Positions 22,133 to 33,900 of a stretch of DNA of 64,000 nt are shown here, piece by piece. The position numbers and the translations under genes are program-made. Source of the DNA: Macrostomum hystrix (taxonomy: Eukaryota; Platyhelminthes; Macrostomidae); the NCBI GenBank assembly GCA_950097015.1, contig CATNEN010000002.1, positions 4,557,001-4,621,000 on the forward strand. The letters run 5' to 3'. Positions within the stretch are counted from its first letter, which is position 1. Each line of letters begins with the position of its first letter. The notes beneath the pieces are model-generated. The model was not told where the DNA came from. It saw nothing but the letters and a program-made list of their open reading frames with translations, and did no database searches.

Positions 22133-22940
22133 TGCTTTAAATGCTATCATTATACACTTATGTTTCATTTATTTTCGCTATATTTTTCTGACAATTTTAT
22201 AGTACACTGTGTATTTATTTTCATTTTCATTGCTTTCTTAAGTTCCATTTCCATTCTCTTCGCGTTCATTTTTCTATGTGAAATTCCCACAACACAACAC
22301 AGCACTGCACTGTCCACACGCATTGTTCTATATCTCGGCTCGCAAATGCAAACAACAAGCTATGTTCTTTAGAATAGACATTGTGAAGCGATGCCAGTTT
22401 TGCTGCTCTATTCTGGCCAGAAATTCCAGTTTTATGTTTGTCCACAAAAACTTGGCTGGTTATGAGAACCTGAGAATGCCATTCAATGCCAGTCAAATGA
22501 CTGAGCCTTATAGTTAACAAAGGTTGCCTGCGCTATCATATCTTTGGTCGCGTCTGGAAGTTTTTTAAAGAAGATTTTGTACTGCTAAAACTGTCCCACC
22601 GCAACTTAAGTACCCGGGGGATAATAATAGTGCCATGAGCAGCAGGGGCGAAAGTGCACTTTGCCGAAGCTAGAATGGACATTGGGTGGGGGTGAGAGAA
22701 TTCAACGGGGATTTCGCGGGGAACAGCGGGGCGGAGGCGAGGTTGTTGCTAAGGGGAGTTGCAGCGCCGACTCATGCCCACCTGTGTTTCTATTCTTAGT
22801 AGGCAGAGCAAAGCAGTCGCATTTAGCCGGGTGACTCAGACAGCCAAATTTGCTTGAGCACTAGCAGCGGGGATCTGAATTGCATTCTCCCCAACTGTAC
22901 AACAGCCACCTCACCGCCGCACTGGACAGGTTCAAACGGG
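22133..22940. other. Upstream region of the ETS factor gene
   Basis: AT-rich up to about 22600, then GC-rich (22640-22930) as expected of a proximal promoter. No coding signal. Confidence 0.4.
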
Positions 22941-23042
22941 TATAAAGTTGCTCCAGACAGCGGGCTCATGGGCAAACTTCAAGCAGTCTTCAGTGCAAAG
23001 CGACCGAGCCAGTCTGCAGACAGTTGATCGCCCAGCTAACAG
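22941..23042 (+). promoter_or_regulatory. Promoter P1 and non-coding first exon of the ETS factor gene
   Basis: TATAAAG at 22941-22947 in GC-rich sequence. A start about 30 bases downstream would give a 5' untranslated exon from about 22972 to 23042, ending at a strong donor (ac ag|gtgaga). No ATG-initiated long frame lies in it, so it would splice to the coding exon at 24765. Confidence 0.5.
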
Positions 23043-24072
23043 GTGAGAGCTGCTAAATATTACAGCAAAGCCAAGCTCAAATATTTCTTGTGTTTGACAA
23101 CGCTGATATACTTAATGTGGTAAATATTTGCCCAAGTGTTTCAATATCAGTGCTATAGTGTTTAGTGTAGGAGTGTGCAATCTGTATGTTTTTTGTGATA
23201 TCTACTCAATAATGATTTGTTTGAGTCTAGTTTTGACTTTCGGAACATGAGAGTAAGATAAAGAAGCGAGGCTAGTGTCCAGCTCAACAATATCCTAATA
23301 TAGCTGACAAAGACATTGTCTGCACAGCAATTGTTAATTAGAAGGCAGTGTGTGCAAGAGAAATGTCATGCCTGCGAAGCAAACTCCATTGCTGCAAAGG
23401 CAATGAAGCAAACACACATGTGTGAGAAAACTCGTGAGTGACTCACCTGCGGCATTGTGGCCCTAGCTTCCTTCCCCCATTCGACTAGGCTACAGGTCAT
23501 CCACCCCAACGAATAATGCTTGCATGTACCTATGTACAGCTATAGGCAGTTAATCATTTTTATAAGGCCCGAATGTTACAATAATCATTGCCGAATTCAT
23601 AAGTATAGCCGACAGTATAAATGTATTTATTTACAGTCGCCTTTGCATGATCTGGACACGCTGGGTTTCTTTGTGTCTATGGTAGAACAATCGGGGCCAA
23701 CTTCAAACAAAGGCTTCAAGGGGTCTAATTAAAATGATCGTTTTTGGTTGCAACAACCCCTCCCCCTCTAAAGGTGTTCCCCAAGCCTGTGCCTGAAATT
23801 TTCTGCCTTGGCGAAAGACAAAAACCTTCGGGCCGCCAACCCCTTTGTTGGTCAAGGCTGAGTCACACTTACCGCAGCTTCTCCCAACCTCCCCAGGATA
23901 ATGGCAATACTTTGCGCCGTGCCAATCTCACCTTTCTGCGGACGCGTGTAGGCGCGGGCGGGCGCCCTGCCCCGTGTCTCCCTGTCTGTCTGTGTGTCGC
24001 CAACCCCCACCCTGAGGCCGAGCACGCTGCATTGGACTCAGTGAGCCACCCCACACCGCCGCCCTCATGCTC

Positions 24073-24315
24073 CATAAAAGGCTAGAATATACAACCAGTG
24101 GTAACTGGACAGTAATATTTGGACATTGCGCTTAAACAGATTAAGAACAGAAAGGAAGCCCCCCCCCTATATATAACTCCTAATTAGAACCCGAAAAAGC
24201 AAAACAGAAAATTGTTCACAAGTCAACTCAATTCGAATTCGTTTTAAATTTCGGGGGAGAAACAAAGACTGAATAGCTGAACATCTGCATTCCAACGATT
24301 GAAACTCGACTGCAG
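24073..24315 (+). promoter_or_regulatory. Promoter P2 and alternative non-coding first exon of the ETS factor gene
   Basis: TATA-like cataaaag at 24073-24080 after a GC-rich region (23830-24070). The putative exon from about 24105 ends at a consensus donor (tgcag|gtaag, 24316). It would join the same acceptor at 24764 as P1. Confidence 0.45.
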
Positions 24316-24766
24316 GTAAGTTTTATGGAGATCGAGTTTTAGTTATTCGTTGGCACAGAAGTTTTAGTGGTTAAGTGCAGCATTATGTTATATTGTGTTT
24401 TCCCCAGTTTGAATCAAGCTGCTTTGCTTAATTTTGAGTAGCTCGTAATTCTTTATCGGCAAAGCTTTTAGGCGCAGTACTCTATCATAACTATAAGTTT
24501 GTGTTTTTTGGTCTTGGCGGGACCAGCCCTTCCCTATAGGGCCATACATAGACCAAGCAGCAGTGTGTGTGTGTGTTGACAGACCGTTAGAGGCACGAAA
24601 GGCCAGCATGCGATAAGGCCGCGAAATTCGGCCGACTTACCCCGGACCCACAAACCTGGCTGCGGTCGCTACGGGCAGACTGTTTAATTACTGTGCGTGC
24701 GCAATACAAAACGCTAAACAACAATATTTCCTGCACAACAACCAGATCTCTTCACTGTCATCAGCA

Positions 24767-26665
24767 ATGACCAGCCTGGACGGATTCGACTTCAGCGACA
24801 GCAGCTGGGAGCTGCCGGAGTCAGCTGTGGACATCTCCATTCTGAACGAGTCCACGCAGAGCTTCTTGGACGAGATGGTCAAGGTAAGGCAATTGTGGGC
24901 GGAGCAGTTTCAGTGGAAGACATTGAGCCGGACTCTCAGTACATTCACCTGTTCTGATACCCGCCCAAACAGATGGAAGAGTCCACCGTCTCGCTCATCA
25001 ACGACGTCAACCTCTCTCTGGACGATTGGCTTCGCCAGATGCCGCCGCTGCCATCACCGTCGGTTGCGGCGTCGCAGGTTTCGCCAGCCTCTGGCAGCGA
25101 CAGCACGGGCAGCAGCAGCCTCGGCCTCGATTTCGAACAAGACCTCGACGATGCTATCGAGATGGACGTCAAGCGGATTAAGCTGTCGCTGGAGGAGGGC
25201 AGCCTGTGGCATTGCGCGAATCAGCAGCAGCAGAAGCCGCAGTCCGGATGCTCTGGCAGCCGTCGGCGGAAGTTCCCCCACCGGCCGAGGCACCTGCGCG
25301 TACAGGCCATCGATGCTGCAAAACTGTCCAGCGATGGTGAGTTGTAAATTGTTTGTGCGTAAAAATGTGATTGTTATGTCCTAGTGTTACTACTAACAGC
25401 TGGTTATTCAGCAGGCAAGTAGGAACATGCGCTTAGAAAATTAAGTCTGACAAAATTAGAAAAAATGGTCTGACACAATTCAGTCCTTTTCGCACAGCGA
25501 ACTGCACAAGTTCAAGCTGAATTTATTGGCACCATCAGCATCTTGTCTACCCCCGAGGTGCTACGTAATTCCTTCCTTTTGCTGAGCTATTTGCACAAGC
25601 TATTTTGTCGTTAATTACCAGGGGTCCGAACTGCAGTTAGTTGAAGCTTCCGCTCCTCTTCGCTCTTACCGAACATCGCTGTAGGCGTTAAGTACCGCAT
25701 CGGTGCACTGGCACTTAGCTTTTGCGCTGGGTATCCAGTCTCGCACCATGGTGGCTGAGGTTGGGCTTGAGGGAATGTTACACTCGCACAGAGTCGCAGT
25801 CACCAAAGTGTAGAATTTCATTCGCGACAGCTCCCCTGCAGTGGAGGCGGGTCTTACCAGGCCACCAATTGCAGGACTGCATGGTGTGTTGCTGTCACAG
25901 GCGGGCCTCTGACACGCAAACTGTCTGGCTTGAAGAGGCTCACCAGTGCAACATTATTGATACTGCAACAGCCGCTGTGCTGAACTTCAATTCCTGAGAA
26001 AGCTATCGTTCGTTCGTTCGTTACAATTCGTTACACTTTAAGGACTGAAGGCCGGTTTGGGAAAGGCGAGAGAGGCGCCATCGTTCTAGACTTGAGCTGT
26101 TTTCTCTCAGCCAGCAAGGAAGCCAATAGAGAGCGAAAAGGCAGCTCCAAAACAGTCTCGGACCTTCTCGCTCACGTGATTCGGCTCCGGAGATATAGAT
26201 ACGACGGCGCAGCGACAAAAGTAGCGCCTCAGAGTCACTCGTGGCCAGTTTAGTCTGTGTGGTCTTCATCGACCTTATCAGGTCAACTAAGCGAATATTT
26301 GAGCCACAGATAGAGAGCAGAAAAGTGGTCGCCAGTTCTCTCTCTCCGCTTCTCTGGACTATATAAAACGCCAGACGCACCAACGAGTATTTTGAGCGGT
26401 TCACACTGCCTGCTGGAGTCCGTGACTGATTGCCAATCAAGACGCTATTTACTTGCGCGGAAGAAAAGCAGCGATTGAGATGGAGCAGCATCAGCACATG
26501 GCCCTTGTGAGCAGGTATGAGCAGGCGTACCTTGCTTACGCTCTGTGGCAGCATCAGCTCAGGCAGCACATGCTCATGAGGTCGCACGCCATCATGCAGC
26601 AGCAACGCCAGTCAAACGAGGCCGATGTCTATCGGCAGCAGCAGCTGTTTTATCAACATCAACAT

Positions 26666-26741
<76 letters not shown>

Positions 26742-28541
26742 CATCCGACCCCAGTCGTTGCTTCAAGAAGAAGCTACTGCAACGCTACGTAGCAAACTCC
26801 AGTAGGTTTAACGCCTGAAGCCGCTAGAGTTAGGAAATCCTGTTTGACCTGTTAGACTTTGCTCATTTAATGAATGCGCGAGTTTTCTCTCTTCCATCTG
26901 TGGGCAATTGCACTGCGTTGCCATGCCAACTGTGAATAAACAGTGCTTTTCAAAAAACAATTTTGAAAGGCTCGAGAGAGAGAGAGGGGGGGGTGAGGAA
27001 ACAGACGGACTCAAAGTCAGTCGGCGGACAAGTGCAGTCGGTCCGCCGCCTCCACAGCTCGCCCCAGCCTTCTCAAACAGCGACATCCAAACTTGCACCT
27101 GCAACTCGGGGGTATCTTATCACCAGCGCCGAATCCGATCTTGATATTTTCGGCTCACAGAAATCTCTGACACCTTGGAATGAAAATGCCTCACAAGTTC
27201 GCGAAAAACAGCGATCGACCTTCGACACCTATGTAGGCCCCCAGCAACTCCCTAGGTGTGTCTCGGAGTCTCGGAGTCTTCCGTATCTGCTCAAAGGCTC
27301 CTAAATGAGCACTTTATCAATAGCCCTTTGTGCGCCTGAGCTCTTATCGATTGACAAAGTGTTTCTTGAGCATGGCAGTGCGGGAATCACGGAGCAAAGG
27401 TCGCAGGCTGGGGGTGGCGAGTGTCCGTTTTTCTCTTATCAGCTACGCCACGTTCAAAGTGGCGCCAACTTTTCGAAGCAATTGGGGGGCTTCCCGTTCA
27501 GACTGTCAAAAAACTCACCCAGCCGCCAACACCCGCCCTCGCCTCACAGACGAGTCCGAGCTCAGCAGCCTCGTGCCCAGCAGCCCGACCGACTCCGGCG
27601 TGTCCGGCCTGTCCGAGTTCGACCCCAGCGAGGTGGCGGCCGCAGTTGCTGGGCTGGCCAAGCCGAAGCCAACCTATCAGAGCCACCACCACCTGCACCA
27701 GTTCCAGCAGCAGCAGCAGCACCGACCAGCTGTCACCGGTGGCTTCTCCTGGCAGCAGTTCATCAAGACTCCGACAACACCAGACCTGCCGATGCCCGGA
27801 GCTCCGGTGTCGACCTCTTCGGCCGCGGCAGCTCGCTTCGGCTTGCTGTGCGCAGCCGAGGATCCATCGATGCAGTCGGCAGCGCCGCAGCAGCAGCAGC
27901 AGCTGCAGCAGACAATGCACACCCACACGAGAATCAAGACGGCCCACCGCGTGACTCGCGACCAGCAGCTGCTGCTGGATGATGGCGGTCAGGATCTGGT
28001 CATCATGGACACTGATAGTCTGCGACGCCACCGACTTGGTGAGACCTTCGCCAACCAAGCGGCCATCAAAAGGGCCGAGCACAGCTACAGCCCGTTCGCA
28101 GACGACGTCCAGCTGGTCTGTCCGAAGCGCCGACGCGACGGCGGCCAGACCTACCTGTGGGAGTTCCTGCTGGACCTGCTGCACAACCCGCGCTACAGCC
28201 CGCGCTTCATCAAGTGGCTGGACAAGGAGCGGGGCGTATTCAAATTGGTGGACAGCAGGGCCGTGTCCAAGCTGTGGGGCATGCTAAAGAACAAGCCGGA
28301 CATGACCTACGAGACAATGGGCCGAGCTCTCAGGTGAGATTCCTCACTTTTTAGATGAATTGTGAATTGGTGGCACCGAAAGTGTGAGGCGCAACGTTGA
28401 CATTGCCGTCTAATTCATTCATGCAGGTACTATTACGCCAGAGGCATTCTCAACAAGGTGGACGGCCAGAGGCTAGTGTACCAGTTTGCCAACCTGAAGA
28501 AGCTGAGAGAAGCGCCACCAACTGGCATGTGCGAGGCCTGA
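24767..28541 (+). CDS. ETS-domain transcription factor, ELF1/E74-like, long acidic isoform
   Basis: Nuclear sequence-specific regulator binding GGAA sites. Coding exons: 24767-24883, 24973-25336, 27550-28333, 28427-28541 (1380 nt, 459 residues). The ETS domain occupies about residues 361-445. It has [52 protein letters not shown] and YYYARGIL, with the two recognition-helix arginines in GRALRYYY. VDS, KNKPDM and GQRLVYQF place it in the ELF1/ELF2/ELF4 and insect E74 group rather than the EHF/ESE group. The N-terminus is acidic ([28 protein letters not shown]) and looks like an activation domain. Exon 3 carries glutamine- and serine-rich linkers. The frame that runs into exon 3 from 27330 is intron read-through. 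Confidence 0.88.
26360..26479 (+). promoter_or_regulatory. Promoter P3 inside the ETS factor gene
   Basis: A strong TATATAAA at 26360-26367 lies 120 bases before the ATG at 26480, within the intron between exons 2 and 3 of the long isoform. A start about 30 bases downstream gives a 90-base leader. It would drive the polyglutamine isoform only. Confidence 0.6.
26480..26801 (+). CDS. Alternative first coding exon of the ETS factor (polyglutamine isoform)
   Basis: ATG at 26480 opens a 107-codon exon beginning [20 protein letters not shown], rich in His/Gln, with a run of 25 CAG codons, then [21 protein letters not shown] donor at 26802 (gtaggt) leaves one extra base, exactly the phase needed by the shared exon at 27550. 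The joined product (this exon, 27550-28333, 28427-28541) is 406 residues with the same ETS domain but a polyglutamine instead of an acidic N-terminus. The next possible donor (26806) does not fit the phase. If unspliced the frame ends at 26816-26818. Confidence 0.6.
26666..26740 (+). repeat. (CAG)25 microsatellite coding polyglutamine
   Basis: Twenty-five uninterrupted CAG triplets in the alternative ETS first exon, preceded by mixed CAA/CAT/CAG codons. Long pure triplet runs are length-unstable. Confidence 0.97.
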
Positions 28542-28854
28542 GAAGCGATCCCCGCCATTGTTCCTAATCCCCACCTGTACAAATCGATTTCCTGGAATTC
28601 GCTTGTACAATATTTCATTAGACATTTGTCTGGCTTTAACATTGTTAACTTACGAGTCTATTGTTTGATTGCAGTTGTTGCCTAGTAACTTGTGTCCACT
28701 AACCTGCAATTGCCACTGTCTTGTGCTGTTTGCTTTAATGTGATCTGGTCAATGTATGCAATGAGTGTCAGAACGAATTCTAAATCACGACTGCTGTCCT
28801 TATTCCCATTTTTACAAATATTTATACGCCCCTATTTAATTGTCGATTCGAACA

Positions 28855-28895
<41 letters not shown>

Positions 28896-30062
28896 GTCAG
28901 TTCGTTATTGATTTATTTGTACTCGCAATTTCATACTCGCAAAGATCCCATTGTTCGCGTGAATGGCCTGCGCATTTTCTTAGCAAAATATTTAATTAAG
29001 ATCATATTTTACAATAACTGCGCAAGACGATAAAACACGGCAGCAATCATTTGAAACTTTCACCCCGACGAGCCGTGTCAATAATTCATATCAAACATGT
29101 TTTTTGCCTTCTTCCCAGTCGGCGCACAATGCCCTACTGTCCAATGTTGTAAACATATTTACAGGTAACTCTGTTCGATGTCAATTTTGACAAAGCCAAA
29201 ACCATCCCAACTGTCGCGTGCTGTGCACTAAAATTTCGAATTAACTCATTGTGATAAAATCAACGAATATTTTTGTTCTATTTAAACAGAATTTCCCCTC
29301 TACCAGAGGATCCCAAAGTTTTCTGTCCACGGAAGTCGGCTTTATATATATATTGTAACCTCCGTCTTGCTAAAAAGATAGTAAAATTGTTTTTTTTCCC
29401 AGGAAACACCCTCAACTATGAATCATTCGGTCAATATAACATATTTAAAAGATTGTTAAAGAACAACGGCACTATAAAACAATACACACTTTGCTAAAAC
29501 TGAATATTGCTTTAATGATGTGTATGCATTGAAATCAGACGTAACATGTCAACCACTTGAGCACTTACTGATTTATAGCGGTGTACTTATAAACCTACAG
29601 CCGTCTCACATTGAACAGTTCGGTTGCTTTTTGGTTCAAAACTGAGACCAGAAAAGAATGCATAATTAATTCGACAGCAGGACTAGCAGACTTTGAACAC
29701 CTGCACTATCCTGACTAGCTAGCTAATGGACAATTAGTAATTCAGTCTACGCAAGCTATAGAGTGCCAATACCTCATAATGGCAGTGAAAATTTCTAATT
29801 ACATAACTTTTACGTAAGATTGCATAAATTGCAGATAGGCAGACAGACAGACAAAACAGATTAGAATAGACTTTACAGAAAGATAAAACAGAACAGAACA
29901 GACATTACAGACAGACAGACAGACAGAACATACATTACAGACAGACAGACAGACAGAACAGCCATTACAGACAGATAAAACAGAACAGAACAGACATTAC
30001 AGACAGACAAAACAGAACAGAACAGACATTACAGACAGACAAAACAGAACAGAACGGGCATT

Positions 30063-30093
<31 letters not shown>

Positions 30094-30953
30094 CATGAAC
30101 AGACAGAACAGACATTAGACAGATAAAACAGAACAGAACAGACATTACAGACAGACAAAACAGAACAGAACGGGCATTACAGACAGACAAAACAGAACAG
30201 AACGGGCATTACAGACAGACAGACAGACAGACAGACACATGAACAGACAGAACAGACATTAGACAGATAAAACAGAACAGAACGGGCACTACAGACAGAC
30301 AGACAGACACGGGCGCTGTGTGGCTTCGATCGTAGCTAATACAAAGAATTGGTTCAAGAACAAAACAGGCGAAATGTTTTCAGAAATAAGCTCCATCTGA
30401 GCTGCAGCCCGCAGTCAAGTTTCTTAGAAAGTTCTGCTGAACTTTAAATAATAAGTTTTTAATAACACAAAAAAAGATTTCGCACTTTGTACATGACGCA
30501 AATTCGAATTCACCACAGATCAGGAGAGAGACGGAGCAAAAGTACAAATTTGACGGAGCTACAAGTTCAAGAGTGCAAAGTGGCAAAGTTTTTGAAGGAA
30601 ATGCACTAACATAGTGCAGTGCAACAGGGGCAAATTACAACTTTGTTGCTGATAGCAACATCATAGCAATGGAATAATAAAATGAATGTAAAACTCAAAA
30701 AAGAGACTCAATCTCTGTAACTTAGCAACGTCCTAGCAACACCCTAGCAACGAAATAACCACCTTGACAACGACAATAGCAACCGCAAAGCATCCTAACA
30801 GCACCAGCAAAGACATAACATTCTAACAACACACTTAGCAACAGCATTATTACCATAGCAACACCTTAGCAACAGCATTTATTACCCTAGCAACACCCTA
30901 CCCTAGCGACTGTTGCGCCAAACAGCCACGGATGTAGACAACAGAACGCCACT
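28542..30953. other. ETS-REV1 intergenic region (3' ends facing), simple repeats only
   Basis: Convergent intergenic region. It holds an (AATC)n run at about 28853-28896, an AT-rich stretch to 29830, the ACAG-type array at 29845-30310, and many scattered tagcaac/cctagcaacac motifs at 30640-30910. I see no further gene. Confidence 0.6.
29845..30310. repeat. ACAG-based compound minisatellite
   Basis: Runs of acagacagac alternate with aaaacagaacagaacgggca and cattacagac, making longer repeated blocks; the acacatgaacagacag segment occurs twice about 140 bases apart. Confidence 0.9.
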
Positions 30954-33900
30954 CTAGAGAGCTAGCACTGAGCCGCACAGTTGCTTAGCAACGACGCCCT
31001 GAACTTCAGCCACAACACGCTCGCATGCCGCTTGCCAATCGCCGCCTGCTGCCATGGCAACCAATTTAAAATGGCGCAACAGTCGATACAGCCGAGTCAG
31101 GTGATCCGGCAGGTGGGCCAGAAAGAAGCGCAACAGCAGGCGTTCGTCCGAGTCTTTCGGCGATCTGCCCGACGATGTCCAGTCGGTCAGGAGGCGGCGA
31201 ATATCTTTGAATCGGCGACCGCGACCGCACAGGCGGGGCGGCAGGAGGCGAAACCGATCAGAGTCTACCACCTCCATGGCGGCGGTGGCTGCGGTGGCGG
31301 CGGTGGCTGCGGTGGCGGCGGTGGTGGCTGCGGTGGCGGCGGTGGTGGCGGTGGTGGCGGCGGTGGCGGCGGTGGCTGTCTGTTGTTGGGGTGCCGTCGC
31401 TGGCTGAAGCGGTTGCGGTGCCTTTGGCTTGCCAAACATCTCGGCCAAAGTGAGTTGCTTCTTTGCTTGCTGCTTTTTTGCTGGTAAATTTGCGACTCTG
31501 AAAGTCATCGTGGAGGAAGGGGATTTCATTTAGAGCAGTTTCCCTGAGCCAAGATTCGAACTCCGAACTTCTCATTGTGTCACTCAGATTTTAAACGAGG
31601 CTGTGGAATTACCACAAAATCGAAAGAAAAACTAGTTTATTGCATCTACCTTCCAGTTTTGCCAACAGATCCCTGTGCAAACGGCGCAGTTGTTGAATGA
31701 CTAGAAGCAGCAGCAGCAGCGGCAGCAGCAGCAGGAAGTGCAGCAGCAGCAGCTGCAGTTCGATTTCTGCTGCCCTTCGGTCTGCCGCGAGCCTTCCGCA
31801 GCGGCGGTGGCTGCGGCTGGGGTGGCTGCCTGGCGGGAAGCTGCTGCTGCAGGCGGCGCTGCTTCAGCCGCTCCTCAGCCCTGTAGGCGGAGTCCAGCTC
31901 GGCTCGAATCTCCGGCGGCAGCGCGTCCAGACAGGACTGGCTCAACTGGGACGCGGCCGGCAGAGGCACCACCCGGTCACGGTCCCGGTCCCGATTTCGC
32001 AGCTGGGCACGAATCGCCGTTGCCATGGACTCGGGTAGGGCGGTTAGAAACTCTTCGTCGATTTGTTCCTGAGAGCCGACGGCGGTGAGAGCGGAGGAAA
32101 GATCGTAAATGGTGGCGTCCGCGGCGCCGGCGTCAACGCCATCGGATTCGTTCCCAACGGCGGAGGGATTGCTAATAAAGAGGATTTGGATGAGGTAAAT
32201 AGGATGAGTGGCGCAGTGGTTAGCACTCCAGCCTCTAGCCTCATTGTGTCACTCCTGTTATAGCTCATTGTGTCACTCCTGTTATAGCTCATTGTGTCAC
32301 TCCTGTTATAGCTCATTGTGTCACTCCTGTTATAGTCCATTGTGTCACTCCTGTTATAGCTCATTGTGTCACTCCTGTTATAGCTCATTGTGTCACTCCT
32401 GTTATAGCTCATTGTGTCACTCCTGTTATAGCTCATTGTGTCACTCCTGTTATAGCTCATTGTGTCACTCCTGTTATAGCTCATTGTGTCACTCCTGTTA
32501 TAGCCCATTGTGTCACTCCTGTTATAGCCCATTGTGTCACTCCTGTTATAGCTCATTGTGTCACTCCTGTTATAGCTCATTGTGTCACTCCTGTTATAGC
32601 TCATTGTGTCACTCCTGTTATAGCTAATAGTGTCACTCCTGTTATAGCCCATTGTGTCACTCCTGTTATAGCTCATTGTGTCACTCCTGTTATAGCTCAT
32701 TGTGTCACTCCTGTTATAGCTCATTGTGTCACTCCTGTTATAGCCCATTGTGTCACTCCTGTTATAGCTCATTGTGTCACTCCTGTTATAGCTCATTGTG
32801 TCACTCCTGTTATAGCTCATTGTGTCACTCCTGTTATAGCCCATTGTGTCACTCCTGTTATAGTCCATTGTGTCACTCCTGTTATAGCCCATTGTGTCAC
32901 TCCTGTTATAGCTCATTGTGTCACTCCTGTTATAGCTCATTGTGTCACTCCTGTTATAGCTCATTGTGTCACTCCTGATATAGCTTATTGTGTCACTCCT
33001 GTTATAGCTAATAGTGTCACTCCTGTTATAGCTCATTGTGTCACTCCTGTTATAGTCCATTGTGTCACTCCTGTTATAGCTCATTGTATCACTCCTGTTA
33101 TTGCTCATTGTGTCACTCCTGTTATAGCTCATTGTGTCACTCCTGTTATTGCTCATTGTGTCACTCCTGTTATAGCTCATTGTGTCACTCCTGTTATTGC
33201 TCATTGTGTCACTCCTGTTATAGCTCATTGTGTCACTCCTGTTATAGCTCATTGTGTCACTCCTGTTATAGCCCATTGTGTCACTCCTGTTATAGCTCAT
33301 TGTGTCACTCCTGTTATAGCTCATTGTGTCACTCCTGTTATAGCTCATTGTGTCACTCCTGTTATAGCCCATTGTGTCACTCCTGTTATAGCCCATTGTG
33401 TCACTCCTGTTATAGTCCATTGTGTCACTCCTGTTATAGCCCATTGTGTCACTCCTGTTATAGCTCATTGTGTCACTCCTGTTATAGCTCATTGTGTCAC
33501 TCCTGTTATAGCTCATTGTGTCACTCCTGATATAGCTTATTGTGTCACTCCTGTTATAGCTAATAGTGTCACTCCTGTTATAGCTCATTGTGTCACTCCT
33601 GTTATAGTCCATTGTGTCACTCCTGTTATAGCTCATTGTATCACTCCTGTTATTGCTCATTGTGTCACTCCTGTTATAGCTCATTGTGTCACTCCTGTTA
33701 TTGCTCATTGTGTCACTCCTGTTATAGCTCATTGTGTCACTCCTGTTATTGCTCATTGTGTCACTCCTGTTATAGCTCATTGTGTCACTCCTGTTATAGC
33801 TCATTGTGTCACTCCTGTTATAGCCCATTGTGTCACTCCTGTTATAGCTCATTGTGTCACTCCTGTTATAGCTCATTGTGTCACTCCTGTTATAGCCCAT

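Noticed and set aside
24869-25384. 205-codon frame continuing from ETS exon 1 without splicing
   Set aside because: Leaves the conserved acidic frame for Arg/Ser-rich antisense-like sequence; the donor at 24884 and acceptor at 24972 give the better product.
27330-27549. Upstream extension of the ETS exon frame to an ATG at 27330
   Set aside because: A pyrimidine tract and CAG at 27547-27549 give an acceptor that fits both upstream exons in phase; the extension has no ETS-family similarity and is probably intron.
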